A DNA stretch of 64,000 bases from CAZQFV01 sp964592645 (lineage in GTDB: Bacteria > Chloroflexota > Chloroflexia > DTKN01), in assembly GCA_964592645.1 (NCBI GenBank), contig CAZQFV010000002.1, positions 178,747 to 242,746 on the forward strand, given 5' to 3'. Of the stretch, positions 7,272 through 18,377 are shown in pieces. Under the pieces are notes generated by a model, which was given only the letters and a program-made list of their open reading frames with translations, made no database searches and had not been told where the DNA came from. The translations under genes and the position numbers were made by a program. Position 1 is the first letter of the stretch. Each line of letters opens with the position of its first letter.

Positions 7272-9497
7272 ATGGCCATCGGGCACGAGCCCGCCGACGG
7301 CGGCACGACGATGCAGACGCTGGTCCTGGCCCAGCTCCGCGAGGAGGCTTGGGACGCGGCCCGGGCCGGCCGCGTCCGGCAGGCCGAATCCTACCTACAG
7401 CGCGCCCTGGCCCTCGACGGCGCCGATCCCGATCTGTGGGTGCTGCTGGGCGCGATCTCCTCCAACCAAGAGGTGCGCGCCGCTTGCGCCCGCCGCGCCC
7501 TGGCCCTGGACCCCGCCCATCCGCGGGCCCAGGCCCTGCTCGCCGGCGAAGCGCTCCCGCTCGAGGCCCCCGGCGATGGAGGGGAGGCCAATGCCGGCTC
7601 CCAGCCCCTCGCCCCTTCTGCGGCCGGGGGAGCGCCGGTCCCCCTTTCGCCCTCTGCTGCGGAGACGGCGCTGCCGTCCCCCGATCCCCCTTTTCGTCTG
7701 GCCGCGCCGCGGCTGACCCCGGCCGGCCGGGCGCCCCGGCTCCCCCCCCGGGCCATCGCCACAGAGCGGCCCCATCCCGCCCCGCCGCCCCCCATCCTGC
7801 GGACTGCGGCCCGCAGGCTGCTCCCCCGGCCCCATCTGGCCTGGACCCCGCGCCTGCGCCGCTATCTGCTGTTCGCCGGCGTCCTGCTGCTGATCGTGCT
7901 GACCAACCTGCTCCTGGCCGCGGCCTATGAACGCCGGTACGCCGGGCGCATCGTCCCCGGCGTGCAAGCCGCCGGCCGACCCCTGGGCGGGCTCACTCCC
8001 GCCGAGGCCGAGGCCGACCTGCAGCGCCAGGTCGCTGTGGCCCTGGCGCGGCCGCTCGCGCTGGCCTACGAGGGCCAAAGCTGGACTTTTTCCGCCGCCG
8101 CTCTCGGCCTGCGCTACCGCACCGCCGAGGCCGTCGGGGAGGCCGCGCGGGTCGGCCACCGCCCATCGCCCTGGCTCTCGTGGCGCGAGCGGGCCGCCGC
8201 CGGGCTGTGGGGAGCCGAGGTGGACCTGGGGGTCGAGACCCAGAGGGCGCTGCTGGAGGCGGCGCTGGACCAGGTATGCGGCGCGCTGGACCGGCCGGCC
8301 ATCCCCCCCGAGGTCGCCTGGGAGGGCCAGGAGTGGATCCTGCTCCCGGGGCAGGACGGCCGCCACGTGCTGCGCGACGAGCTGCGCGCCGACCTCCTGG
8401 GCCGGCTGGCCGGCCTGGTCCACGGCGACGCGCCGCCCGGGCAGCCCATTGTCGTCCCTGTGCCCGTCGTCGTCGATAGCGCCGCCCTCTCCGAGGGCGA
8501 GGTGCGGCGGCTGCGCCAGCAGTTGGAGTGGGCTGGCCGGCCGCTGGCCGTGACCTGCGCCGGCCATATTCGCCTCCTGGGCGCGGCCGACATCGCCCCC
8601 TGGCTGCGGGTGCAACTGGCGCCCCCCAGCGTGGGGGTGGATATGGCGGCCCTGCGGGCCTTCCTGGAGTCCCTGGAGCCGGAGGTGGCCGTTCCCGTGC
8701 AGCGGCCGCGCCTGCAGGTCCAAGACGGTCGGGCCGTGGTCTTTCAGTTGGGCCGCGACGGGCGCGGGCTGGATATGGACGTGTCCCTGTCTTTCCTGGA
8801 GGGCGCCCTGCACCGGCGGCTGCGCGGCGAGGAGGTGGAGGCGGTGGAACTGCCGACGCGGATCGTGCCGGCCGGCGAGGATGCCCTGGTCGCCGAGTTT
8901 GGTGTGGCGGAGCTGATTGGGCAGGGGCGCTCCTCGTTCGTCGATTCCTCGTGGGCGCGGGTCACCAACATCGTCGTCGGCGGGCGCGAGCTGAACGGTT
9001 GGTTGGTGGCCCCGGGCGAGGTTTTTTCGCTCAACGCCGCCCTGGATCCGGTGACTTGGGAGAAGGGCTATGTGATGTCCGAGATCATCAGTGGAGGGCA
9101 GGTGGGCTGGGGACTGGGCGGGGGGCTCTGCCAGTTGGCGACCACCGTCTACCGGGCGGCGCTCAACACCGGGCTGGAGATCGTCGAGCGCCAGCCGCAC
9201 TCCTGGCGGCTGGACTGGTACGAGCAGGATTCCCCGCCGGGCTTCGACGCCACGATCATGATGGGCGGGCCTGATTTAAAGTTCCGCAACACCACCGGAC
9301 ACTACCTACTGATCCAGGTGGAGACCGATGTCGAGGCCGCCAAGCAAGTGGTCAGCATCTACGGCACCTCCCCCGGCTGGCAGGTGACCATCGACAACGT
9401 GGTCGATGGCGGCGGCAGCGTCTCCTTCCACCGCACGGTGACCGCCGCCGACGGGACGGTGTTGATCGACGAGACGGTGTACAGCCATTATTGGTAG
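7272..9497 (+). CDS. VanW family membrane-anchored protein
   Basis: The 741-residue protein begins with a cytoplasmic TPR-like stretch (residues about 10-95: AESYLQRALALD, then RRALALDPAHPRA), then a proline-rich linker, one transmembrane helix at about 197-220, a large external region starting GRIVPGVQAAG that resembles the peptidoglycan-binding repeats found next to VanW, and a VanW domain at about 555-725 with the signature GGGLCQLATTVYRAA and PHSW. VanW domains are linked to cell-wall and glycopeptide responses, with no proven reaction. The start is placed at the ATG behind the promoter at 7209; a frame open from 6600 overlaps the hydrolase and is not coding. An ATG at 7311 is a possible alternative. 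Confidence 0.8.
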   Translation: MAIGHEPADGGTTMQTLVLAQLREEAWDAARAGRVRQAESYLQRALALDGADPDLWVLLGAISSNQEVRAACARRALALDPAHPRAQALLAGEALPLEAPGDGGEANAGSQPLAPSAAGGAPVPLSPSAAETALPSPDPPFRLAAPRLTPAGRAPRLPPRAIATERPHPAPPPPILRTAARRLLPRPHLAWTPRLRRYLLFAGVLLLIVLTNLLLAAAYERRYAGRIVPGVQAAGRPLGGLTPAEAEADLQRQVAVALARPLALAYEGQSWTFSAAALGLRYRTAEAVGEAARVGHRPSPWLSWRERAAAGLWGAEVDLGVETQRALLEAALDQVCGALDRPAIPPEVAWEGQEWILLPGQDGRHVLRDELRADLLGRLAGLVHGDAPPGQPIVVPVPVVVDSAALSEGEVRRLRQQLEWAGRPLAVTCAGHIRLLGAADIAPWLRVQLAPPSVGVDMAALRAFLESLEPEVAVPVQRPRLQVQDGRAVVFQLGRDGRGLDMDVSLSFLEGALHRRLRGEEVEAVELPTRIVPAGEDALVAEFGVAELIGQGRSSFVDSSWARVTNIVVGGRELNGWLVAPGEVFSLNAALDPVTWEKGYVMSEIISGGQVGWGLGGGLCQLATTVYRAALNTGLEIVERQPHSWRLDWYEQDSPPGFDATIMMGGPDLKFRNTTGHYLLIQVETDVEAAKQVVSIYGTSPGWQVTIDNVVDGGGSVSFHRTVTAADGTVLIDETVYSHYW

Positions 9498-9539
9498 CCG
9501 ACCGGCCCATCCCCCCCCCGCCCCCCTCACCCCGTCACC

Positions 9540-11135
9540 CTATCCCCCTCCCTTCTCGTAGACGACCTCGCCCCCGAGGATGGTCATCTCCACCCGGGTG
9601 CCGAGGATATCCTCCGGCGGGACATGGAAGATGTCGCGGTCGATGACGACCAGGTCGGCCACCTTGCCTTCCTCGATGGAGCCCTTCAGGTGGGTCTCGC
9701 CGGCGGCGTAGGCGTTGCCCCAGGTGTAGGCGCGGACGGCCTCCTCGACGGAGATGCGCTCCTCGGGGAACCAGCCGCCATGGGGCGTGCCGTCGGCCCG
9801 CTGGCGGGTGACGGCGGCGTGGATGCCGACCCATGGATCCAGCGGCTCGACGGGGCTGTCGGAGCCAAAGGCCAGCACGGCGCCGTGGTCCAGGAGGCTG
9901 CGCCAGGCGTAGGCGTAGCGGCAGCGCTCGCCCCACAGCCGGCGGGCCACGGGCATGTCGGAGGTGGCGTGGATGGGCTGCATGGAGGCGACCACGCCCA
10001 GCTCCTGGAAGCGCCCCAGCTCCTGGGGGTGCAGCAGTTGGGCGTGCTCAACGCGGTGCGGCAGGGACGGCGGGCCGGCCTTGCGCTGGGCGCGGGCGAT
10101 CGTGTCCAGGACCAGGCGCACGGCGCGGTCGCCGATGGCGTGGACGGCGACGGCGATGCCGGCCTGGGCGGCCTTGAGCACCAGGTCGTCCAACTCGCGC
10201 ACCTGCAGGGTGGGCAGGCCGCGGTAGCCGGGCTCGTCCTCATAGTCCTGGAGGAGGGAGGCCGTCTTGGAGCCCAGGCTGCCGTCGGCGAATATCTTGA
10301 GGGCGCCGATGCGCAGCCGCTCGTCGCCGAAGCCGGAGCGGATGCCCAGCTCGATGGCCTGGTCCAGGCGGTTCTGGGGCAGGTGGGCGAGCACGCGCAG
10401 GCGCAGCTCGCGGCGGGCGTAGAGGGTCTGGTAGTCGCCAAAGGCCTCGGCCTCCTCGGGCACGTGTACGCCGGTGAGCCCGTGGGCGTGGGCCTCGCGG
10501 AAGGCTTCTTCCAGGAGGCGCAGGCGCTCGGCCTGGTCGGGTTTGCCGATGCGCTCCAGGACTAGCTCCTCGGCGCGTTCCTTGAGGATGCCGGTTGGCC
10601 GGCCCTCCTCGTCGACGACGATCTCGCCGCCCAGGGGGGCCTTGGTCTCCGGGCTGATGCCGACCATGCGCAGGGCGGCGCTGTTGACCCAGGAGGAGTG
10701 GCCGTCCTGGCGGCGCAGGACGACGGGGTGGTTGGGGGCCACGGCGTCGAGGTCCTGGCGGGTGGGCCAGCGGCCGCCCCAGTTGTAGTGGTTCCAGCCG
10801 CGGCCCTCGATCCAGCGGCCGGGGGGCGTCTTCTGGGCCCATACGGCGACGAGGGCCAGGGCCTCCTCCAGGGAGGGCACGCCGGAGAGGTCCAGGCGGG
10901 CGCGGGCGATGGCATAGCCGGAGAGGTGGATGTGGCCGTCGATCAGTCCGGGGAGGACGGTGCGGCCGGCCAGGTCGACGACCTCCCAGCCGCCGTGTCC
11001 GGCCCAGACGGCCATCTCGGCGGTGGTGCCGACGTGGGCGATGCGCGTCCCGCGCACCACCACCGCTTCCGCCGTCGGCTGCTGGGGGTTCATGGTGTAG
11101 ATGCGGCCGTTCTCCAGGATCAGCCCCTTTTTCAT
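9540..11135 (-). CDS. amidohydrolase family protein, YtcJ-like
   Basis: The 531-residue protein is a metal-dependent hydrolase of the Amidohydro_3 type. The first metal motif is DGHIHLSG near residue 67; further metal or catalytic regions are VHAIGDRAVR and the HRVEHAQLL block; FGSDSPVEPLDPW near residue 440 contains the late Asp. Substrates of YtcJ-like enzymes (N-acyl or cyclic amides) are mostly unknown. The ATG at 11135 is preceded by GGAGGTG at the right spacing, and no signal peptide is seen. It converges on the VanW gene with only 42 bases between stops and lies downstream of ppsR on the same strand. Confidence 0.85.
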   Translation of the reverse strand: MKKGLILENGRIYTMNPQQPTAEAVVVRGTRIAHVGTTAEMAVWAGHGGWEVVDLAGRTVLPGLIDGHIHLSGYAIARARLDLSGVPSLEEALALVAVWAQKTPPGRWIEGRGWNHYNWGGRWPTRQDLDAVAPNHPVVLRRQDGHSSWVNSAALRMVGISPETKAPLGGEIVVDEEGRPTGILKERAEELVLERIGKPDQAERLRLLEEAFREAHAHGLTGVHVPEEAEAFGDYQTLYARRELRLRVLAHLPQNRLDQAIELGIRSGFGDERLRIGALKIFADGSLGSKTASLLQDYEDEPGYRGLPTLQVRELDDLVLKAAQAGIAVAVHAIGDRAVRLVLDTIARAQRKAGPPSLPHRVEHAQLLHPQELGRFQELGVVASMQPIHATSDMPVARRLWGERCRYAYAWRSLLDHGAVLAFGSDSPVEPLDPWVGIHAAVTRQRADGTPHGGWFPEERISVEEAVRAYTWGNAYAAGETHLKGSIEEGKVADLVVIDRDIFHVPPEDILGTRVEMTILGGEVVYEKGGG

Positions 11136-11154
11136 AGTCGCACCTCCGTGCAAG

Positions 11155-11213
11155 GATACAGGATGCAGGAGTTCCTGCCTTTGCCTCTTGCTTCTTGCCT
11201 CCCCTTCACCTTG
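11155..11213. repeat. low-complexity intergenic word repeat
   Basis: The gap between ppsR and the amidohydrolase holds oligomer words such as ggatacaggatgcagga and ttgcctcttgcttcttgcc, much like the tract at 33118-33168. No gene or hairpin of note. Confidence 0.4.
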
Positions 11214-12053
11214 TCACCCTGCCGCTTCATCCTTCCACTTGGCCCGCTCCTCACCCAGGTCGACCAGGTTGAGCACCTCGCGGGCGGTCTCCTCGACGGC
11301 CTTGCCGCTGACGTCGATCACCGGCCAGCCGCGCTCGGCGCAGATCTGGCGGCTGTAGCGCAGTTCGGCGCGGATGTGTTCCATGTCGGCGTAGGTAAAG
11401 TTCAGGTGCGGGTACTGCCGCAGGCGGGTATGGCGGAGGGCGGCCAGGCGGTTGGGGTCGATGACCAGGGCGACGATGCGTCCGGGATCGACCTGGTCGA
11501 TGGTGGCCGGCAGGGGCATATCCAGGACGATGGGCACGTTGGCCACGCGGTAGCCGCGGTAGGCCAGGAAGATGCTGACGGGCGTCTTGGAGGTGCGCGA
11601 GATGCCCACCAGGACGATGTCGGCGCGGGCCAGGTCGCGGGAGCCTTGGCCGTCGTCGTGTTGGACGGTGAACTCGATGGCATCGACGCGGCGGAAGTAG
11701 CTCTCGTCGCTGAATAGCAGGCCGGGGCGGACCTGGGGGGCGGACTCCAGGTACTGGGCCATCTCGGCCAGGATGCTGCCCAGGAGGTCGACGGTGATGA
11801 CCTGGTAGGAGGTGGCCTCCATATAGAGGTGGCGGCGGAGCTCGGCCGAGACGAGGGTATGGACGATCATGCCCTTGCGGTCGCGGGCCTCACGGACGAC
11901 GGCGCTGATCTGGCGGCGGGTGCGGACCTCGGGCCGGCGCTCGATGGCGGTCTCGATATTGGGGAACTGTAGGAGGGCGGCCTGGGTGACGCGCTCGGCG
12001 GTGGCGCCGGTGCCATCGGAAAGGACCAGGACGAGGTGTCGGGAGTTGCTCAT
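11214..12053 (-). CDS. ppsR: pyruvate, phosphate dikinase / PEP synthase regulatory protein
   Basis: This 279-residue protein matches the DUF299 family, bifunctional enzymes that phosphorylate PPDK or PEP synthase with ADP and remove the phosphate with Pi to make PPi. The N-terminus carries LVLSDGTGATAERV, and the nucleotide-binding P-loop appears as GISRTSKTPVSIFLAYRG near residue 155. Length is normal for the family. The ATG at 12053 gives the usual N-terminus; longer reading upstream runs into the rrn promoter region. It fits with a PPi-type phosphofructokinase at 46.8 kb, suggesting PPi-linked control of glycolysis. Confidence 0.9.
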   Translation of the reverse strand: MSNSRHLVLVLSDGTGATAERVTQAALLQFPNIETAIERRPEVRTRRQISAVVREARDRKGMIVHTLVSAELRRHLYMEATSYQVITVDLLGSILAEMAQYLESAPQVRPGLLFSDESYFRRVDAIEFTVQHDDGQGSRDLARADIVLVGISRTSKTPVSIFLAYRGYRVANVPIVLDMPLPATIDQVDPGRIVALVIDPNRLAALRHTRLRQYPHLNFTYADMEHIRAELRYSRQICAERGWPVIDVSGKAVEETAREVLNLVDLGEERAKWKDEAAG

Positions 12054-12137
12054 CGGTCGCCCCTTGTGTGGTATATACGGGTGATCTCCTGCAGATTGTC
12101 TCCTCCCATTATACCGGAAACTCGTCAAAATTGCTAC

Positions 12138-12166
12138 TTGACAAACTGCATGCTTTGTGATATACT
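12138..12166 (+). promoter_or_regulatory. rrn operon promoter P1
   Basis: TTGACA at 12138-12143 and TATACT at 12161-12166 with a 17-base spacer, about 170 bases before the 16S gene. Confidence 0.8.
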
Positions 12167-12204
12167 CTCTCTTTGCCAAGCGCAAGAGGCAGCGCGGGGT
12201 CGAT

Positions 12205-12233
12205 TTGACAAGAATGCGGGGTTGTGGTATACT
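12205..12233 (+). promoter_or_regulatory. rrn operon promoter P2
   Basis: A second TTGACA-17-TATACT pair (12205-12210, 12228-12233), 67 bases downstream of P1, about 100 bases before the 16S gene. Tandem promoters are usual for rRNA operons. Confidence 0.8.
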
Positions 12234-12263
12234 CCCGCAGCGCTGTACGAGGGACCTTAACAA

Positions 12264-12280
12264 CTGAAGAGTGGCAGGAA
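12264..12280 (+). other. 5' arm of 16S processing stem
   Basis: These 17 bases (ctgaagagtggcaggaa) are exactly complementary to 13958-13974 downstream of the 16S gene. The pair would form the long helix cut by RNase III during 16S maturation. Confidence 0.75.
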
Positions 12281-12337
12281 GACCTGGTAACCAGGGTTCT
12301 CGTTGACTCCAGCAGGCGCAAGCCTGTTGAGTAGTTC

Positions 12338-13834
<1,497 letters not shown>

Positions 13835-13957
13835 AGGGAGACGCGGAGCGATCCGCTCTCTTAGGTGAACCGCTTGGCGCTGTTCTCCCGTTCCTTTCCG
13901 GCTTCGAGAGGAGCGGATTGGCGTCGAGCCGCCGAAGCCTTTATCCTGGCGATGGTT

Positions 13958-13974
13958 TTCCTGCCACTCTTCAG
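13958..13974 (+). other. 3' arm of 16S processing stem
   Basis: Exact complement of 12264-12280. The short flanking ggtccc/gggacc pair extends the helix. Confidence 0.75.
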
Positions 13975-13999
13975 CGGTCCAGGTCCCTTTAACAACCGT

Positions 14000-14073
14000 G
14001 GGCGTTTAGCTCAGCAGGTTAGAGCGCGATCCTGATAAGATCGAGGTCTCTGGTTCGAGCCCAGAAACGCCCA
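14000..14073 (+). tRNA. tRNA-Ile(GAT)
   Basis: Acceptor arm gggcgtt/aacgccc, D-arm tagctcagcaggtta, anticodon loop ctgataa giving GAT, and T-arm ggttcgagcc. The terminal CCA is not encoded. It occupies the usual place in the 16S-23S spacer. Confidence 0.95.
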
Positions 14074-14086
14074 CTGCCACCGATGA

Positions 14087-14162
14087 GGGGATGTAGCTCA
14101 GCTGGGAGAGCACCTCCCTTGCACGGAGGGGGTCAGGGGTTCGAATCCCCTCATCTCCACCA
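14087..14162 (+). tRNA. tRNA-Ala(TGC)
   Basis: Acceptor arm ggggatg/catctcc, anticodon loop cttgcac giving TGC, T-arm with gttcgaatc, and an encoded ACCA at the 3' end. Thirteen bases after tRNA-Ile. Confidence 0.95.
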
Positions 14163-14178
14163 GGGTGGCCGGCCGGAT

Positions 14179-14207
14179 TTGACAAGGAGCGTTCCTTGGA
14201 GTATACT
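14179..14207 (+). promoter_or_regulatory. internal rrn promoter P3 ahead of 23S
   Basis: TTGACA at 14179-14184 and TATACT at 14202-14207 with a 17-base spacer, just after tRNA-Ala. It matches P1 and P2 closely and could drive 23S-5S separately. The rest of the 283-base spacer (14163-14445) shows only this and the 23S processing arm. Confidence 0.7.
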
Positions 14208-14418
14208 GGCCGTAGTCACGAGGTGATAATGGAGTGGCAGAACGGTTCCGGATAGTTGAATAGGTTGGGCGATAACATCTCAAGCACTTTTCCACGGCTT
14301 GAGCAGTTATCAAGCCGATTTCTTTGCCCAACTTGGCCCCTGACCAGCGCGGAGCCTCCGGCTCCGCGGCGGTGAGTGACCAAGGAACCTTAAAAACCGA
14401 ATAGCGCATGGGTAGAAA

Positions 14419-14442
14419 TCTTCAATGTAGCCAGGGCTCGAA
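14419..14442 (+). other. 5' arm of 23S processing stem
   Basis: These 24 bases pair with 18170-18193 beyond the 23S gene with a single mismatch, forming the expected RNase III helix around the 23S precursor. Confidence 0.75.
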
Positions 14443-14959
14443 CGAGGGCAAGCTACTAAGAGCACATGGTGGATGCCTAGGCGCTGGAGGCCGATGAAGG
14501 TCGTGGCATGGCTGCGATAATCTCCGGGGAGCCGCCGAGCAGGCATAGATCCGGAGGTCACCGAATGGGGCAACCCCCCTGGGGTCATACCCAGGGACCC
14601 GCCGCTGAATCCATAGGCGGCGGGGGGGTACCGGGGGAACTGAAACATCTTAGTACCCCGAGGAAAAGAAACGATTCCCTTAGTAGTGGCGAGCGAACGG
14701 GGAACAGCCCAAACCTGTCCTGTGTCAAGGGTGCGGCCGTTGCAGGACGGGGGTTGTAAGGCACGACGGGGGCCGCTGCACAGGCCCCGAGGAGTTACAA
14801 ATCCTCACTCTCACCGAAGTTGCTGGAAAGCAACGCCATAGAAGGTGATGGCCCTGTAGGAAAGGGGTGAGGACTCCTGTCGTTGTCCTTGAGTACCACG
14901 GGACACGCGGAATCCTGTGGGAAGCCGGGGAGACCACTCTCCAAGGCTAAATACCTCCA

Positions 14960-15001
<42 letters not shown>

Positions 15002-16449
15002 CACCCCCGTGAGGGGAATGAAAAGAACCTGAAACCATGTGCTTACAAGCAGTCGAAGGGCTATGCCGGGGTCGATGGCTTTCGGGCTGTCCCCCGGAAG
15101 GCCTGACGGCGTGCCTTTTGGAGAATGATCCGGCGAGTTGATCTCTGTCGCGAGGTTAAGCGAGACACACGCGGAGCCGCAGCGAAAGCGAGTCTGAATA
15201 GGGCGTCCAGTGGCAGGGATCAGACCCGAAACCAGGCGAGCTATCCATGGCCAGGGTGAAGCGAGAGTAACATCTCGTGGAGGCCCGAACCTGTCAGGGT
15301 TGCAAACCTGTGGGATGAGCTGTGGATAGAGGTGAAATGCCAAACGAGCTTGGAAATAGCTGGTTCTCCCCGAAATATATGTTGGTATAGCCTCAGGCGT
15401 TCAGTAACGGAGGTAGAGCACTGGATGGGCTAGGGGGCACCAAAGCCTACCAACCCCAACCAAACTCCGAATGCCGTTACTCCAGAGCCTGGGAGTCAGA
15501 CTGTGGGAGCTAAGTTTCACAGTCGAGAGGGAAACAGCCCAGACCACCAGCTAAGGTCCCGAAGTCTAGGCTAAGTGGGAAAGGTTGTTGGATCGCTTAG
15601 ACAGCCAGGAGGTTGGCTTAGAGGCAGCCACCCTTTAAAGAGTGCGTAACAGCTCACTGGTCAAGCGGTCCTGCGCCGATAATGTAACGGGGCTCAAGCC
15701 TAGCACCGAAGCTGTGGGATTCCGGCCGCATCGGCCGGGATCGGTAGGGGAGCGTTCTGCACGCAGTGAAGCACGACCGTGAGGACGTGTGGAGTGTGCA
15801 GAAGTGCGAATGCCGGAATAAGTAGCGCAATGGGGGCGAGAAACCCCCACGCCGGAAGTCTAAGGGTTCCCGGGCAAGGTTAATCCTCCCGGGGTTAGTC
15901 GGGCCTAAGCCGAGGCCGTAAGGCGTAGGCGATGGACAACGGGTTGATATTCCCGTACCACCTGTGGTCGATCAAGACGCGATGGGGGGACGCGGAAAGA
16001 TAGGTCGTGCGCCGCTTCGGCGACGTCTAAGCCTGTAGGGCGCTGACGGAGGTAGGCAAATCCGCCTCCCGAGCCTGAGGGGTGATGGTCAGCCTGCGGT
16101 ACGCCAAGGGCAAGACGACTGAGTCTAGGCCGCCGAGAAAAGCCTCTAGCGAGATCCCAGGTGCCCGTACCGCAAACCGACACTGGTAGACGGGTAGAGA
16201 ATACCAAGGCGATCGGGAGAACCCTCGTTAAGGAACTCGGCAAAATGACGCCGTAACTTCGGGAGAAGGCGTGCCCCATTAGGGTGAAGCGGTTCGCCCG
16301 CGGAGCTCGAAGGGGCCGCAGATAAACGGCCCAAGTGACTGTTTAACAAAAGCACAGGTCTCTGCCAACCCGTAAGGGGAGGTATAGGGGCTGAAGCCTG
16401 CCCAGTGCCGGAAGGTTAAGAGGAGGAGTTAGCCATAAGCAAAGCTCCG

Positions 16450-16489
<40 letters not shown>

Positions 16490-17192
16490 GATTATGTTCT
16501 AATGGCCGTTGTAAAAGTTGGCTATATGCTGGAACAGCTCGTGTATCCCACACTACCAAAGAGGTGACAACGTGATGGGTGGAGCCAATCAGCAGGAAAG
16601 ACTCTCGTCCACAGAGAGAGCGCGGTTCTTCCTGGCCGGTTTTATTGAAGGTGAGGGGGCGCTGACGGTTAGCATAAAAGCGCATCCCACAGCCCGCTTT
16701 GGTTACTATGTAGACCCAGAATTCTTCCTGTACCAACACCATAGTGGCCGCCAGCTCCTGGAGTTGGCGCGGGCAACCTTCCAAACTGGCAGAATCTATC
16801 CCAAACCGGGAAATCCCGAGGTGCTGGTGTACGCCATCACCGACCGAAGAAGCCTTCGCGAAAAGGTCATTCCTTTCTTCGAACGGTATATTGTACCGTA
16901 TAGTTGCAAGCGAGAGACCTTTGAGCGGTTTCGGGAAATCTTGGATATGATGGACCACCAGGAGCACCTTACCCCAGATGGGCTTGTCCGTATTGTCGAG
17001 AAGGCATACGCGATGAATCCTTCTGGCAAAGGTCGCCAACGATCAAGTTCGTTGGCGGAAGTGCGCGAGAGAATCCTCAGAGACCATATGCCGACCACCG
17101 CAAGGTGATGAGATGGTCCGATCTGCATAGCGATATGCAGAGGCTGGCAGAAATGACCAGCCCATCCCGCTTGGCGGGATGGTAACAGAATG
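16490..17192 (+). mobile_element. group I intron in 23S rRNA helix 69
   Basis: The 5' exon ends taactataacggt (T at 16489) and the 3' exon resumes cctaagg (C at 17193); joining them restores the universal helix 69/71 sequence. The intron starts after U and ends in G, as group I introns do. An internal guide at 16505-16513 (gccgttgta) pairs with the last nine exon bases including the diagnostic U-G pair, forming P1. A P-like element tatatgctggaacagc lies near 16522. After the ORF come a P7/S-like agatggtcc and three clean hairpins at 17122-17141 (GCGA tetraloop), 17142-17162 and 17163-17181. By E. coli numbering the insertion follows U1923, the position of the I-CeuI intron. Confidence 0.9.
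16575..17108 (+). CDS. LAGLIDADG homing endonuclease
   Basis: The 177-residue protein lies wholly inside the intron. It carries one LAGLIDADG-type motif, FLAGFIEGEGALTVSIK, near residue 20, so it should act as a homodimer, as I-CeuI and I-CreI do. The ATG at 16575 has gaggtg eight bases upstream; the frame is open back to 16518 but that would overlap the conserved intron core. The enzyme would cut intronless 23S genes at the helix 69 junction and copy the intron in. The motif and length look intact, so it may be active. Its codon use is less GC-rich than neighbouring genes, consistent with transfer. Confidence 0.9.
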   Translation: MGGANQQERLSSTERARFFLAGFIEGEGALTVSIKAHPTARFGYYVDPEFFLYQHHSGRQLLELARATFQTGRIYPKPGNPEVLVYAITDRRSLREKVIPFFERYIVPYSCKRETFERFREILDMMDHQEHLTPDGLVRIVEKAYAMNPSGKGRQRSSSLAEVRERILRDHMPTTAR

Positions 17193-17315
17193 CCTAAGGT
17201 AGCGAAATTCCTAGTCGGGTAAGTTCCGACCCGCACGAATGGCTTAACAACTTGGGCGCTGTCTCGACGGGGGACCCGGCGAAATTGAAGTGACGGTAAA
17301 GATGCCGTCTACCCA

Positions 17316-17349
<34 letters not shown>

Positions 17350-17620
17350 CAACTTGGCATTGGGTTAGGGCTTGGCTTGCGTAGGATAGGCGGGAGACTG
17401 CGAAGTCGGGCTTGCGGGCTCGGCAGAGTCGACGTTGAAATACCGCTCTTGTCAAGTCTTGGCTCTAACCGGCAGCCGTTACCCGGCGCTGGGACAATGC
17501 CTGGTGGGCAGTTTGGCTGGGGCGGCCACCTCCGAAAGGGTATCGGAGGCGCCCAAAGGTCCCCTCAGGTGGAATGGAAACCCACCGGAGAGTGTAAAGG
17601 CATAAGGGGGCTTGACTGCG

Positions 17621-17664
<44 letters not shown>

Positions 17665-17693
17665 CACGGTTCCGAGTGGAAGGGCCGTGGCTT

Positions 17694-17726
<33 letters not shown>

Positions 17727-17748
17727 GATCCCGCCCAAGAGTCCATAT

Positions 17749-17781
<33 letters not shown>

Positions 17782-17802
17782 GTCTCATCCTGGGGCTGGA
17801 TG

Positions 17803-17836
<34 letters not shown>

Positions 17837-17844
17837 AGGCACGT

Positions 17845-17889
<45 letters not shown>

Positions 17890-17998
17890 GTGGGCGCAGG
17901 AGGTTTGCGAGGATCTGCCCTCAGTACGAGAGGACCAGGGTGGACGGACCTCTGGTGTGCCAGTTGTACGACAACGTGCATCGCTGGGTAGCCATGTC

Positions 17999-18038
<40 letters not shown>

Positions 18039-18169
18039 CCCTCAAGATAAGACCTCCCACTGGTTTATCCAGGTAAGGCCGCAGGTAGACTACCTGTTCG
18101 ATAGGGCGGAGGTGTACGCACGGTAACGTGCTGAGCTGACCGCTACTAATGGCCGAGGGCTTCCCCAAG

Positions 18170-18193
18170 TTCGAGCCCTGGCTAGATTGAAGA
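18170..18193 (+). other. 3' arm of 23S processing stem
   Basis: Complement of 14419-14442 with one mismatch. Confidence 0.75.
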
Positions 18194-18244
18194 TTTTCCC
18201 AACTGCGCTATTCGGTCTCCTTGACAACCTATGTGCACCTCAGG

Positions 18245-18370
18245 GTGCTCCTCGTGACTTGAGCGAGGCGGAACCACCCAGTCCCATTCCGAACCTGGAA
18301 GTGAAACGCCTCAGCGCCGATGGTACTGCACTGGTAGCGGTGTGGGAGAGTAGGTCGTTGCGAGGAGCAC
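18245..18370 (+). rRNA. rrf: 5S ribosomal RNA
   Basis: Helix I is gtgctcctcg paired with cgaggagcac. The loop A-B-C block ccattccgaacctggaagtgaaac and the later gatggtactgca are conserved 5S segments. Ends are accurate to a few bases. The terminal helix plus a following cccttctttta tract may serve as the operon terminator. Confidence 0.93.
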
Positions 18371-18377
18371 CCTTCTT

